Shown here: piece by piece, positions 9,393 to 18,681 of the stretch | How the letters are laid out: every line of letters begins with the position of its first letter | Numbering within the stretch: the stretch's first letter is position 1 | From: Bacteroidota bacterium | Lineage (GTDB): Bacteria; Bacteroidota; Bacteroidia; Chitinophagales; Chitinophagaceae | Direction: 5' to 3' | Assembly: GCA_016711825.1 (NCBI GenBank) | Contig: JADJSG010000005.1 | Coordinates: 186,001-250,000, forward strand | DNA: 64,000 bases | Notes under the pieces: model-generated | The model's database searches: none | Seen by the model: only the letters and a program-made list of their open reading frames with translations | What the model was told of the DNA's origin: nothing | Position numbers and translations under genes: made by a program

Positions 9393-9439
9393 GACAACAT
9401 TTTTCTTTAGAGGTAAAAAAACTTGTCGTTAAGTTTTTA

Positions 9440-10927
9440 TTAATGCTTAAAATGACGCATCCCTGTAATCACCATTGCCAATTGATTTTCTTTACAATAT
9501 TTTATGGAATCCTGGTCTCTGATACTACCGCCAGGTTGAATAAAGGCTGTGATTCCCTGATGATGAGCGATGGTAACACAATCATCAAATGGGAAAAAAG
9601 CATCGGAGGCCAACACCGCTCCTTGTAAGTCAAATTGAAATTGGCTTGCTTTTTCAATTGCTTGTTTCAATGCATCGATCCTTGAGGTTTGTCCACAACC
9701 TTTGCCTATCAGTTGTTGGTTTTTGACCAATGCGATGGCATTCGATTTCAAATGTTTACAAAGGATATTGGCGAATATTAAATCATGTTTTTCTGATTCA
9801 TGACACTCTCTGCCACCTACTTCTTGCCAAGCCAGGTAGTTTCCCTGATCGGCATCTTGAATAAGGGTACCATTAAAGATTGATTTTTCATTTTTGATCA
9901 ACCCATGACTTTGAAGATTTTTAAGTAAAATACGATTTTTCTTTTGGGTTAAAATTTCCAAGGCTTCTGCATCAAAATCAGGGGCTATCAATACTTCGAA
10001 AAATATTTCATGAATTGCTTGTGCAATTTCTTTATTGATAGGGCCATTGCAAACCAATACACCCCCAAAGGCACTTTCCGGGTCGCCAGCTAAGGCAGCA
10101 TTCCATGCATCGATTCCACTAGCCCTTAATGCGGCACCACAAACATTGGTATGTTTGATAATTCCAAAAAATTGCGAATCAGTCTCTTTAAACTCATTTA
10201 ATAATTGGAATGCAGCATCTGCGTCTACTAGATTGTTATAGGATAGTTCTTTGCCATGCAACTGCGTAAACAATTGTGCAAGATTTCCAATAAAACGTGC
10301 CTGCTGATGAGGATTTTCACCATAACGCAACGAGGTTGTTTGGGTATTGAAATAGTTTGATATCGCAATATCATAATGCATCACCACTTCAAACGCTTTG
10401 GATGCAAATTGTTTTCTTTGGGCAAGGGTTGTGCATCCCACCTGATCAATGATAAGCTTATTTAATTGCGCATAATCATCTTTTGAAGCCAATACAGTAA
10501 CATCCTTAAAATTTTTAGCGGCAGCCCGTATCATTGAAGGCCCCCCGATATCTATTTTTTCTATAATAAGATTTTCTTCATTCGTTTGCGCGAGGGTTTC
10601 TTCAAAAGGATATAAATCAACTATGACTAAATCGATTTCAGGAATTTGAAATTGTTTCATTTCTTCTATATCCTGTGCAAGGTTTCTTCGACCCAGTATG
10701 CCTCCAAATATTTTAGGATGTAGGGTTTTAACACGTCCACCTAATATAGAAGGGTAATCAGTAACCGACTCTACGGGTATACAGGGAATACCTAATTGTT
10801 CAATGAATTGTTGCGTACCGCCAGTGGTGTAGATATGAATCTGGTGCTGATGTAAAGTCTGTACAAGGGTTTCTAAGCCGTCTTTGTAGAATACTGAAAT
10901 GAGCGCGGCATTGATTTTTTTATGCAT
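9440..10927 (-). CDS. purH: Bifunctional AICAR formyltransferase / IMP cyclohydrolase
   Basis: The 495-aa protein carries the two domains of PurH. The N-terminal part is the MGS-like IMP cyclohydrolase, beginning NAALISVFYKDGLETL, with GGRVKTLHPKIFGGIL. The C-terminal part is AICAR formyltransferase with the catalytic Lys-His in the IKHTNVCGAA segment near residue 256, ending with AFFPFDD and IQPGGSIRD. It catalyses the last two steps of de novo IMP synthesis. Length is slightly short but both active sites are present. A second purine gene, purM, lies at 26036, not in an operon with it. A -7 box lies 31 nt upstream. Confidence 0.96.
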   Translation of the reverse strand: MHKKINAALISVFYKDGLETLVQTLHQHQIHIYTTGGTQQFIEQLGIPCIPVESVTDYPSILGGRVKTLHPKIFGGILGRRNLAQDIEEMKQFQIPEIDLVIVDLYPFEETLAQTNEENLIIEKIDIGGPSMIRAAAKNFKDVTVLASKDDYAQLNKLIIDQVGCTTLAQRKQFASKAFEVVMHYDIAISNYFNTQTTSLRYGENPHQQARFIGNLAQLFTQLHGKELSYNNLVDADAAFQLLNEFKETDSQFFGIIKHTNVCGAALRASGIDAWNAALAGDPESAFGGVLVCNGPINKEIAQAIHEIFFEVLIAPDFDAEALEILTQKKNRILLKNLQSHGLIKNEKSIFNGTLIQDADQGNYLAWQEVGGRECHESEKHDLIFANILCKHLKSNAIALVKNQQLIGKGCGQTSRIDALKQAIEKASQFQFDLQGAVLASDAFFPFDDCVTIAHHQGITAFIQPGGSIRDQDSIKYCKENQLAMVITGMRHFKH

Positions 10928-10957
10928 GAAAAATGTTTACGTTTTGCGAATGGAATG

Positions 10958-10965
10958 CAAAAGTA
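10958..10965 (-). promoter_or_regulatory. -7 box (TACTTTTG) of purH
   Basis: Exact TAnnTTTG match; predicted leader of about 27 nt. Confidence 0.55.
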
Positions 10966-11100
10966 ATGTATTAGGTATAGCCCTTCTAAAAAAACGGAAT
11001 GAACAACATTAATTTACAAAAATTTATTCAAAATTTATTTTTGAAACAGACTCATACGTAAAACGCTTACAGTAGGGAAAGGGTGCTTTTTAGTTTTATA

Positions 11101-12198
11101 CTATTTACCCAGTAGTTCCTGCAATTTAAGGTCAAGCGACTCGCCGCGTAAATCGGTTGCAATGATTTTGCCAGTTTTGTCGAGCAATAATGTTTTTGGA
11201 ATAGAAGGTACATGATATAAATCGTTGACAATACTGCCAAATCCTTTCACATCTGAAATATGAATCCAGGGCATTTCATATTGTTTCAAAGCAGCGGTCC
11301 ATTTTTCTTTTTTATCATCGAGTGAAACACTGATTATTTCAAATCCTTTTTGATGAAAATGCGCATAGGCGTTTTTCAGAAAAGGAATTTCAGCTTTGCA
11401 AGGTCCGCACCAGCTTGCCCAAAAGTCGATGAGTACATATTTGCCTCTAAAGCTTGACAAAGTATATTTTTTATTCCCTGTTGAATCAGGTAGGGTAAAA
11501 TCGGGCGCCATATAACCCACTTCAATCGCACGCAGTTTGCTTAGCATTTTATTTAATTCCAATCCATAAAAACAGGTTTTCGCTTTACCAGTAAGTATAT
11601 TGTACATGGTATCGGCTATGGTTGTTTTTATATTTCGATCGTTGTTAATTGCGCTATAAATTACAAATGCGGTTACTTCTGAGCTACTGTTTTTTTTGAG
11701 GAAAGCATAAAAATTATCTCTGAGTTTTTTATTTACTTTGTCCATCACCTGATTTAAGCTATCTGTATTTGCCAGTGGATTTTTGTAGGCTTCTTGCAAG
11801 CTTCCGCCAATTTGTTGTAAGGGTTCCTGAACTACTATCAATCCTCTAAATATTTCATGCGATGGAGATCCTTCTAAAAAGGTAACGACCATTTCTTTTT
11901 TCTTGAGGGTAACTTTTATTTTATCGTTGGGGCCGATAAAAAAGAGTTGATATTTATTGGCCTCGTCTGCCAAAATATGTGGTGTAGGCTCTACCGTATA
12001 TCCATCAAATCGCGCTACACCATCAATGATTTTAAGGGTGTCGGGCAAAGGACGAGTCAGGTTTTTAAGTAAAAGATAGCCAGATTTTTCGTCTGATACA
12101 GTGACTTCTATTTTAAAATTATTTTTTACAGGATTTGCAAATAAACCAGTTTGAAAAAAACAAATAAAAGAGAATAAAGCAATGATGTTACATTTCAT
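11101..12198 (-). CDS. DUF4369 / TlpA-like thioredoxin protein (periplasmic)
   Basis: The protein is 365 aa with a signal peptide (to about residue 21, LFANP). The N-terminal ~100 residues match the beta-rich DUF4369 module often found in front of thioredoxins in Bacteroidota. A helical linker follows, then a TlpA-like thioredoxin domain with WCGPC near residue 262 and SIPKTLLLDKTGKIIATDLRG near the end. It likely acts as a periplasmic thiol-disulfide reductase. It lies 21 bp downstream of a close paralogue (12220-13311), so the pair looks like a tandem duplication in one operon. The substrate is unknown. Confidence 0.88.
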   Translation of the reverse strand: MKCNIIALFSFICFFQTGLFANPVKNNFKIEVTVSDEKSGYLLLKNLTRPLPDTLKIIDGVARFDGYTVEPTPHILADEANKYQLFFIGPNDKIKVTLKKKEMVVTFLEGSPSHEIFRGLIVVQEPLQQIGGSLQEAYKNPLANTDSLNQVMDKVNKKLRDNFYAFLKKNSSSEVTAFVIYSAINNDRNIKTTIADTMYNILTGKAKTCFYGLELNKMLSKLRAIEVGYMAPDFTLPDSTGNKKYTLSSFRGKYVLIDFWASWCGPCKAEIPFLKNAYAHFHQKGFEIISVSLDDKKEKWTAALKQYEMPWIHISDVKGFGSIVNDLYHVPSIPKTLLLDKTGKIIATDLRGESLDLKLQELLGK

Positions 12199-12219
12199 AA
12201 AATTAAAATTAAGTCAAAT

Positions 12220-13311
12220 TTATTGAAAAAGTTCTTGAAGTTTGTTGGCTAAATCGGCACCACGTAAATCGCGTGCTATGATTTTTCCTTCTTTGTCTAA
12301 TAAGAAGTTAGTTGGTATTGATTGCACACCATACAGTTTTGCCGCTTTTGAATCCCATCCTTCCAGGTCGCTTACATGTGTCCATGTTAAGTTATCTTTT
12401 TTAATTGCTTGTTGCCAGTTTGATTTATTATCATCTAATGAAACACCCAATATTTCGAACCCTTTACTATGAAATTGGTTGTATGCAGCTACAACATTGG
12501 GATTTTCTTGTCTGCAGGGTCCACACCAGCTAGCCCAGAAATCAATCAAAGTAATTTTGCCTTTAAAGGAAGACAATGATACGGGTTGGTCATTTACATC
12601 ATTGAGTGTAAAATCAGGTGCTACTTGACTCAAAGCGGTCGATTGCAATTGAGTAACCATTTCAGCCAGTTGTTTGCCATAATAGGTTTCTTGAATTGAC
12701 TTATCTAAGGTGGTGTAAATTTTATTTACTTCATCAAATGTTTTTTCCGGATTTTGACTCAAATAGTTCACGGCTAAAAATGCTGAAGCGATACTTTTAG
12801 GATGTTGTTCAACAAATATTTTTTGTTTTACTTTTACGACACTGTCAATTTTGAAAAAAGCTTTTTGCAAATCAGCAATCAATGCCTGATTTTCCATATT
12901 TGATTCTGCAATTTTACCCAATGAATCCATGCTGTTGAAATCCATACGACATTCATTGATAAAGGCATTATAAACTTCTTGTTCTTTTCCTCCCTTTACC
13001 TGAAGACTATTTAGCACATTCATTTCATAATTAATGGTCGTAGTGCCTTGTTCGATAATCACAAAAGCGGGTTGTTGATTTGCCCCAAAATTAATCATGT
13101 AAACCGTTGGTTCTGTGACTTTCAGTTCATGTGAAAATTGATTGTTATTGACTTTAATGGTATCAATGATTTTATCATTGCCTGACTTAATCATGTATAT
13201 TTCACCATTCCCTAAATTTTTAACGGTTCCTGTTACGGTGGCTTTGTCATTTTTTGTACATGCATTGAGTAATACAATCAATGTCAATAGGTAACTAAAT
13301 CTTTTCATCAT
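12220..13311 (-). CDS. DUF4369 / TlpA-like thioredoxin lipoprotein
   Basis: This 363-aa protein has a lipoprotein signal peptide with lipobox LLNAC near residue 18, so it should be membrane-anchored, unlike its soluble-looking paralogue next door. It has a DUF4369 module (about 25-120), a helical linker, and a TlpA-type thioredoxin domain with WCGPC near residue 260 and the final GKIIARDLRGADL segment. The two paralogues align over their whole length. The start could be 13311 or the next ATG at 13308. A -7 box (TACATTTG) lies upstream and should drive both genes. Confidence 0.88.
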   Translation of the reverse strand: MMKRFSYLLTLIVLLNACTKNDKATVTGTVKNLGNGEIYMIKSGNDKIIDTIKVNNNQFSHELKVTEPTVYMINFGANQQPAFVIIEQGTTTINYEMNVLNSLQVKGGKEQEVYNAFINECRMDFNSMDSLGKIAESNMENQALIADLQKAFFKIDSVVKVKQKIFVEQHPKSIASAFLAVNYLSQNPEKTFDEVNKIYTTLDKSIQETYYGKQLAEMVTQLQSTALSQVAPDFTLNDVNDQPVSLSSFKGKITLIDFWASWCGPCRQENPNVVAAYNQFHSKGFEILGVSLDDNKSNWQQAIKKDNLTWTHVSDLEGWDSKAAKLYGVQSIPTNFLLDKEGKIIARDLRGADLANKLQELFQ

Positions 13312-13337
13312 GATTTTTTTAATAAATTGTTGAATTG

Positions 13338-13345
13338 CAAATGTA
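13338..13345 (-). promoter_or_regulatory. -7 box (TACATTTG) of the DUF4369-thioredoxin pair
   Basis: Exact TAnnTTTG match, with predicted leader of about 22 nt, in the short divergent gap before the + strand gene at 13377. Confidence 0.55.
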
Positions 13346-13376
13346 AAAGAAGTTTTTTGTATCTTGTGTTGTGACC

Positions 13377-14573
13377 ATGAATATTATTAAACCATCTATA
13401 GCGTTTATTTGCTTAATATTATCATATTCAGTATTGCTGAAGGCACAGCCTTTCAATAAAAAGTATTTGATGTCTTTTCATCATTGTGCATTTCCAAATT
13501 GTGGAGGCCCTCAGTCGCATACGGTGGCTTTAGCTGAAAGTGATGATGCTGTAAACTGGAATTTGGTCGCAAATTTTCCATTTTACCAGGGCAGCGTGCC
13601 TGATGTGATATGCAGGAGTAGTAAGCTTTATCTATTTACCCCAGGAAAGGTGAAGCGGTTTGACCAGCTGAGTCAACAATGGGATGCAAATCCACAATCG
13701 GTATCCATTACAGACAGTATAGGCAATCCGATACAATTTGTTGACCCCTCTGCTTTTGTAGATGACAGTGGTCGTTTATGTTTATTTTTCTTAAACGCTA
13801 CAGGCCTGGTTGGTGACCCTGCCTACTGCGCTACCCCACCTTGTACGGCCTATTTCGATTCTGCTGTAGAAGTGCCTGGTAGTGAGGGGACACAATTTAT
13901 AAAGCAAACTGGTCATCGCATAGCCTATACCACCAATACAAACTACAAACCTACCGACCCTGATATTTTTTTTCATTTAAACACTTATTATCAATACATT
14001 TCATTTGGGACAGGTACCATGGTGTATACAAGCAATACCTTACATGGAAATTATATACAAGTGGCCACCTTACCCAACGGATACCTTACCCAGTCGAATG
14101 CAGGTGTACCTTGTGGTATGTTTGATCAAAATAGTGGTATGTTTTATAGCTATGGACATCGTAATGGGGTGAATGGCACCGAAATTACCATGGCTTCACA
14201 TCTTGATTTCAGTGTTCAAGCAAACTATAATCTTCTTTTTACAGGCAATAGTATTGGGTTAGGCAATGTACAAGTAGCAAGTCCGGGTATATGCATCAAT
14301 ACTTTTTTACCCAATCTGATTGATGAAAAAATGGATGATCATGCTATTACGCTATGGCCCAATCCAAGTGATGGTCATGTGATGATTCAATCGAAAAACC
14401 GCATAAAGGATGTCATTATTTATGATTTAACAGGCAAAAAAATCAAAACTCATCTCAAAGTGATGAAACAAAGTCCCTCTTTGTTTTTTGATATTCAAGC
14501 GGGTTTGTATATTGTACAATGTTTTGACGAAAAGAATGAAGTGACTTTTACCAAAATGTTGATTCAAAAATAA
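13377..14573 (+). CDS. Secreted beta-propeller-like protein with T9SS sorting domain
   Basis: The start ATG at 13377 is preferred over a GTG at 13371, because the signal peptide (MNIIKPSIAFICLILSYS) begins there; this gives 398 aa. The body has repeated short beta segments with Asp/Ser-rich turns (ALAESDDAVNW, FVDPSAFVDDSGRLCLFF, PTDPDIFFHL), reminiscent of five-bladed propellers of the GH43/GH32 fold, but I see no convincing full set of catalytic acids and assign no activity. The last ~75 residues (LWPNPSDGHVMI, GLYIVQCF) are a T9SS type A sorting domain. It is the first of a run of four secreted-protein genes on this strand, 6 bp before the CotH gene. Confidence 0.7.
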   Translation: MNIIKPSIAFICLILSYSVLLKAQPFNKKYLMSFHHCAFPNCGGPQSHTVALAESDDAVNWNLVANFPFYQGSVPDVICRSSKLYLFTPGKVKRFDQLSQQWDANPQSVSITDSIGNPIQFVDPSAFVDDSGRLCLFFLNATGLVGDPAYCATPPCTAYFDSAVEVPGSEGTQFIKQTGHRIAYTTNTNYKPTDPDIFFHLNTYYQYISFGTGTMVYTSNTLHGNYIQVATLPNGYLTQSNAGVPCGMFDQNSGMFYSYGHRNGVNGTEITMASHLDFSVQANYNLLFTGNSIGLGNVQVASPGICINTFLPNLIDEKMDDHAITLWPNPSDGHVMIQSKNRIKDVIIYDLTGKKIKTHLKVMKQSPSLFFDIQAGLYIVQCFDEKNEVTFTKMLIQK

Positions 14574-14579
14574 ACCCTT

Positions 14580-16181
14580 ATGAAAAAAATCTTATGGCTC
14601 TTTTTTATGTGTTTGCCGATGGCAATCCAGGCGCAACTTACCAGTTCTACATTACCCATTATCGTAATCAATACCAATGGTCAGACGATAGTAGACGATC
14701 CGAAAAAAATATGTGATATGGGAATCATTTATAATGGTGTTGGTCAAACCAATTACCTGACCGATCCTTTTAATCATTATTTTGGCAAAATAGCGATTGA
14801 AATCAGAGGCTCAACATCACAGCAATATCCTAAAAAATCGTATGGATTAGAAACACAAGATAGCATTGGCGAAAATGCGAATGTATCATTATTAGGCATG
14901 CCTAAAGACAATGATTGGATATTGTATGGGGCATATCCTGACAAAACATTAATGCGCAATGAATTTACCTATAGTTCATTTGCCAGTATGCAACCATGGT
15001 CACCTCGCTATGTATATTGCGAACTAGTCATCAACAATCAATATGTAGGGGTTTATACCTTACTCGAAAAAATAAAAATCGATGATACAAGGGTTGATAT
15101 AGCCAATTTAGATATCGATGACAATGCAGGAGATTCATTGACAGGTGGGTATATTATCAAAATTGATAAAACAACAGGTGGCAGTCCAAATCAATGGACC
15201 TCAGCTTTTCAGAGTAAAGTAAAGTTTTTATATCATGCCCCCAAATATGCAAAGCTAACTGTACCTCAAAGAAACTATATCAAAGCCTATGTTGATACTT
15301 TTGAAAAAAGGGTTTACGGACCCAATTTCCAACACCCTACATGGGGATATGCCCCTTTGATCAATGCGCTTTCATTTGTTGATTTCTTTTTGATGGAAGA
15401 GTTTGGCAGAACAGTGGATGGGTATCGTTCAAGCAGTTTTATGTATAAAGACAAAGACAGCAAAGGTGGGAAACTCACTTGTGGGCCTATGTGGGACTTC
15501 AATCTTTCGTATGCCAATGCAGATTATTGTGATGCCTATGACACTACTGGATGGCAATATAATTTCAATGCCATTTGTCCTGGCTATTCCATTTTGGTAC
15601 CCGATTGGTGGAATCGATTATTGCAGGACTCAAACTATACTTCTTTGCTTAAATGTCGATGGAATCAATTACGTGCAGGTCAATTTTCTGATATCAACAT
15701 AAATCATTGGGTAGACTCCGTTGCTGCAGTATTAAATGTGCCCCAGCAACGTAATTTTCAAAAATGGCCCATACTTGGTACCTATGTCAATTGGAATTAT
15801 TATATCGGACTTACCTATGCTGACGAATTAAACTTCTTTAAAAAGTGGATGAAAGACAGGGCCAAATGGATGGATAGTCATTTACCCGGTACTTGTTTAG
15901 CTCCTTTACAAATAACAGATATAGCCAATGAACAGCTGGACATTACCATTGCCCCAAACCCAATGAGTACCCATACGGTGATTTCATTTTATGGCAATAA
16001 TCTAACAGGAAGCAAAAAATTATATGTTTTTGATATGACAGGTCGTTTGGTAAGGCAACAGGAAACAAGCTCAATAAGTGGGTTTGTGTTTGAACGCAAT
16101 CAGTTGCCTGCTGGCATTTACATTGTAAAAATCGTTACTGAAAATCATCAATATGCAACCCAAAAAATAAGTTTAGAATAA
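14580..16181 (+). CDS. Secreted CotH kinase family protein with T9SS sorting domain
   Basis: The protein is 533 aa with a signal peptide (to about residue 19). Residues ~60-440 match the CotH kinase family: PKKSYGLET near 82, DNDWILYGAYPDKTLMRN near 107, YVGVYTLLEKIKID near 155, and the metal/active-site region CGPMWDFNLSYAN near 302. Family knowledge: CotH is a secreted atypical kinase that phosphorylates serines of spore-coat proteins. The final ~75 residues (IAPNPMSTHTVI, GIYIVKI) form a T9SS type A sorting domain, so this kinase would act outside the cell. It is followed by a short T9SS protein and a collagen-like protein that might be substrates (inference). Confidence 0.85.
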   Translation: MKKILWLFFMCLPMAIQAQLTSSTLPIIVINTNGQTIVDDPKKICDMGIIYNGVGQTNYLTDPFNHYFGKIAIEIRGSTSQQYPKKSYGLETQDSIGENANVSLLGMPKDNDWILYGAYPDKTLMRNEFTYSSFASMQPWSPRYVYCELVINNQYVGVYTLLEKIKIDDTRVDIANLDIDDNAGDSLTGGYIIKIDKTTGGSPNQWTSAFQSKVKFLYHAPKYAKLTVPQRNYIKAYVDTFEKRVYGPNFQHPTWGYAPLINALSFVDFFLMEEFGRTVDGYRSSSFMYKDKDSKGGKLTCGPMWDFNLSYANADYCDAYDTTGWQYNFNAICPGYSILVPDWWNRLLQDSNYTSLLKCRWNQLRAGQFSDININHWVDSVAAVLNVPQQRNFQKWPILGTYVNWNYYIGLTYADELNFFKKWMKDRAKWMDSHLPGTCLAPLQITDIANEQLDITIAPNPMSTHTVISFYGNNLTGSKKLYVFDMTGRLVRQQETSSISGFVFERNQLPAGIYIVKIVTENHQYATQKISLE

Positions 16182-16224
16182 ACTTTACGTACATTAATTT
16201 TTTTTTAAATAAAAAAAGAAGCCT

Positions 16225-16232
16225 TAAATTTG
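16225..16232 (+). promoter_or_regulatory. -7 box (TAAATTTG) before the 16255 gene
   Basis: Exact TAnnTTTG match, with predicted leader of about 19 nt. Confidence 0.5.
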
Positions 16233-16254
16233 AATAGTTAAAAACAAACCCACA

Positions 16255-16782
16255 ATGAAATACAAATTTATTTTTGGCATGATTTGCACCCTTGCAAGTA
16301 TGCATGCATGTGCCCAAAGCATCAATCCTGCTATCATCAATAGTGCTGGTGGCACGGCAAGCATCGGAGGTAACACTTATGAATGGTCTATTGGCGAAAT
16401 GGTATTAGTGAATACCGCTACGGCAGGGAATATAACAATAACCCAAGGATTGTTGCAACCTTCCAAACCAAGTAGTGGCGTGGGATTGAGCGAGTCGCAA
16501 TTTATTTTTGATCATGTAACCATATACCCTAATCCTACAGAAAATCTCTTTTATTTAAGTGCTGATTTTAATGATAAAGGTGAAATTCATACATTGTTAT
16601 ACGACATGAATGGAAAAATAATCGATGATAAAAAAATACCTGCTGATGGTCAGCCAGTAAAAATTGCTTATAACATTACAGCCCTTGCAGCGGGCAATTA
16701 TATGATGGTAGTTTCATTTACGCCAACATATGATGCAAAAAAGAGCATCAAAGCTGCCTATAAAATTGAAAAATCAAATTAA
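16255..16782 (+). CDS. Small T9SS-sorted secreted protein
   Basis: This 175-aa protein has a signal peptide (cleavage near ACAQS), then a short beta-rich unit (INSAGGTASIGGNTYEWSIG, then ITQGLLQP) often found directly before T9SS domains in Bacteroidota. A T9SS type A sorting domain occupies about residues 83-175 (YPNPTENLF, AAGNYMMVV). No catalytic domain is present. It may be a small surface or matrix protein. It has its own -7 box and lies 25 bp before the collagen-like gene, so both are probably transcribed together. Confidence 0.8.
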   Translation: MKYKFIFGMICTLASMHACAQSINPAIINSAGGTASIGGNTYEWSIGEMVLVNTATAGNITITQGLLQPSKPSSGVGLSESQFIFDHVTIYPNPTENLFYLSADFNDKGEIHTLLYDMNGKIIDDKKIPADGQPVKIAYNITALAAGNYMMVVSFTPTYDAKKSIKAAYKIEKSN

Positions 16783-16807
16783 TCATATTTAAAATAAACA
16801 TACCCTT

Positions 16808-18625
16808 ATGAAAAAATCATTCTTACTCACAGCGCTTTGTATGTTGATGACATTCAGCGTTTTATTTGCACAATCTCCTTTAAAATTTAATTACCAAGGT
16901 ATTGCACGTGATGCATCAGGCAATGCCATTGCATCGCAAAATATAGGACTTAAAATATCCATCATCGATGGTACGATGGCTGGCCCTGTTGTTTATGCAG
17001 AAACGTTTACCCCTACCACCAATGCGTATGGTTTGTTTGTAGTAGCAATCGGTACAGGTGCAGTAGTAAGTGGCAGTATGGCATCTATCAATTGGGGAGT
17101 AGGTGGTAAATTTATAAAAATTGAAATGGATCCTGCGGGCGGTGTATCCTATACCAACTTAGGAACTACCGAATTACTCAGTGTGCCTTATGCCTTGTAT
17201 GCGGCTTCAGGTGTTGGCTCACCTGGCCCAACAGGACCGCAAGGTCCGGCAGGAGCTCCGGGTGCTACAGGTCCGGCGGGCCCACAAGGTGCGCAAGGCA
17301 TACCTGGCCCTACGGGTGCTACAGGTGCAACAGGCGCTACAGGACCAGCAGGTGCTACAGGCCCACAAGGTCCACAAGGTGTGGCAGGACCTATCGGCCC
17401 ACAAGGACCACAAGGTGTAGCAGGACCAACCTATACTGCAGGGACAGGTATAAGCATCACAGCCAATGTTATCAGTGCAGTAGATGCATCCACCACAAAC
17501 GAATTACAAACCCTTACTATCGCTGGAAACAATTTGACTATAAGCAATGGCAATACGGTGACTTTGCCTGCTGGTGGCGGTGGTAATTTAACCGGAACGA
17601 CCAACTACTTAGTAAAATTTACGGGTGCCAACGCAGGGGGTAATTCATCGCTTTACGAAACCAATACCAAGATAGGCTTAGGCACATTATTGCCTGAAGC
17701 AAAATTAGATGTAACAACGGCTACTGATTCAGTAGCGGTGTTGGCAACTTCAACATATAATGGGTTGATTGACGATGGTATCATACAAGCAAGTTATAAT
17801 GGCACGGCCGATTTAAATCATATTGCTATGTATGGATTTTCGATACCTAATGTACTCGGTTCTAATGGCATCGGTGTAGAAGGTGCTGGTGGCGGAGTTG
17901 GTACTTTTGGTATTGCATTGAGTGGCAATACCGCACCAAGCTCTCAAACGGTGGGTGCAGAAGGATATGCCCTTTCAGATGCTGACGTAGCAATAGGTGT
18001 GGCTGGCTTTACCGATTTATACAATAGTGGCTCTTTAACATCTATTGGGGTATATGGCAATGCAACTGGAGGCGTTACGAACTATGCTGGATTTTTTGAT
18101 GGAGATGTGAATGTAAACGGATTTTTGAGTAAGTTGGGTGGCACATTTAAAATCGACCATCCCCTTGATCCGGCAAATAAATACTTGTATCATAGTTTTG
18201 TAGAAAGCCCTGATATGATGAATGTGTACAATGGTAATATAATCACCGATGCAAATGGCGAATCTATTGTAACGCTTCCTGATTATTTTAATGCTTTAAA
18301 CAAAGATTATAGATATCAATTGACAGTGATTGGCACCTTTGCCCAAGCCATCATTGCCAAAAAAGTAGAAAATAATCAGTTTGTCATTAAAACCAACCAA
18401 CCCAATGTGGAAGTGAGTTGGCAAGTAACAGGTATCAGAAATGATGCCTATGCACAAGCACACAGAATACAACCTGAAGTAGAAAAAGAAAGCTTCAATA
18501 AAGGAAAATACCTCACCCCGGTTGAATTAGGGAAAAGTGCAGATTTGAAAATCAATATTATCAAACCCACACAACCTAATAAGATTAAAAGACCAACGGC
18601 ACAAAGTAGCCAAAAAAGGAATTAA
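16808..18625 (+). CDS. Secreted collagen-like repeat protein
   Basis: The 605-aa protein has a signal peptide (cleavage near LFAQS). An N-terminal domain (about 25-135, FNYQGIARDASGNAI) is typical of Bacteroidota proteins with structural repeats. Residues ~138-208 are an uninterrupted run of about 23 Gly-X-Y triplets (GPTGPQGPAG and similar), expected to form a collagen-like triple helix. A long beta-rich region and a C-terminal domain follow (VTLPDYFNALNKDYRYQLTVIG, then EVSWQVTGIRND). No T9SS sorting domain is visible. The G+C-rich repeat tract stands out from the AT-rich surroundings. It is likely an extracellular trimeric or fibrous protein. Confidence 0.85.
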   Translation: MKKSFLLTALCMLMTFSVLFAQSPLKFNYQGIARDASGNAIASQNIGLKISIIDGTMAGPVVYAETFTPTTNAYGLFVVAIGTGAVVSGSMASINWGVGGKFIKIEMDPAGGVSYTNLGTTELLSVPYALYAASGVGSPGPTGPQGPAGAPGATGPAGPQGAQGIPGPTGATGATGATGPAGATGPQGPQGVAGPIGPQGPQGVAGPTYTAGTGISITANVISAVDASTTNELQTLTIAGNNLTISNGNTVTLPAGGGGNLTGTTNYLVKFTGANAGGNSSLYETNTKIGLGTLLPEAKLDVTTATDSVAVLATSTYNGLIDDGIIQASYNGTADLNHIAMYGFSIPNVLGSNGIGVEGAGGGVGTFGIALSGNTAPSSQTVGAEGYALSDADVAIGVAGFTDLYNSGSLTSIGVYGNATGGVTNYAGFFDGDVNVNGFLSKLGGTFKIDHPLDPANKYLYHSFVESPDMMNVYNGNIITDANGESIVTLPDYFNALNKDYRYQLTVIGTFAQAIIAKKVENNQFVIKTNQPNVEVSWQVTGIRNDAYAQAHRIQPEVEKESFNKGKYLTPVELGKSADLKINIIKPTQPNKIKRPTAQSSQKRN

Positions 18626-18638
18626 TGATCCTTTTTTT
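18612..18638. terminator. Terminator overlapping the end of the collagen-like gene
   Basis: Inverted repeat AAAAAAGGA / TCCTTTTTT with an 8-nt loop and trailing T run. The stop codon of the collagen-like gene lies in the loop. Confidence 0.75.
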
Positions 18639-18681
18639 GATTAGGCTGTGAAAGGTAATTTGTTACAAAAAGGCTTTTATT

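Noticed and set aside
17181..17420. Frames on both strands inside the collagen-like repeat
   Set aside because: They are products of the regular Gly-X-Y codon pattern; the collagen frame has the signal peptide and full domain order.
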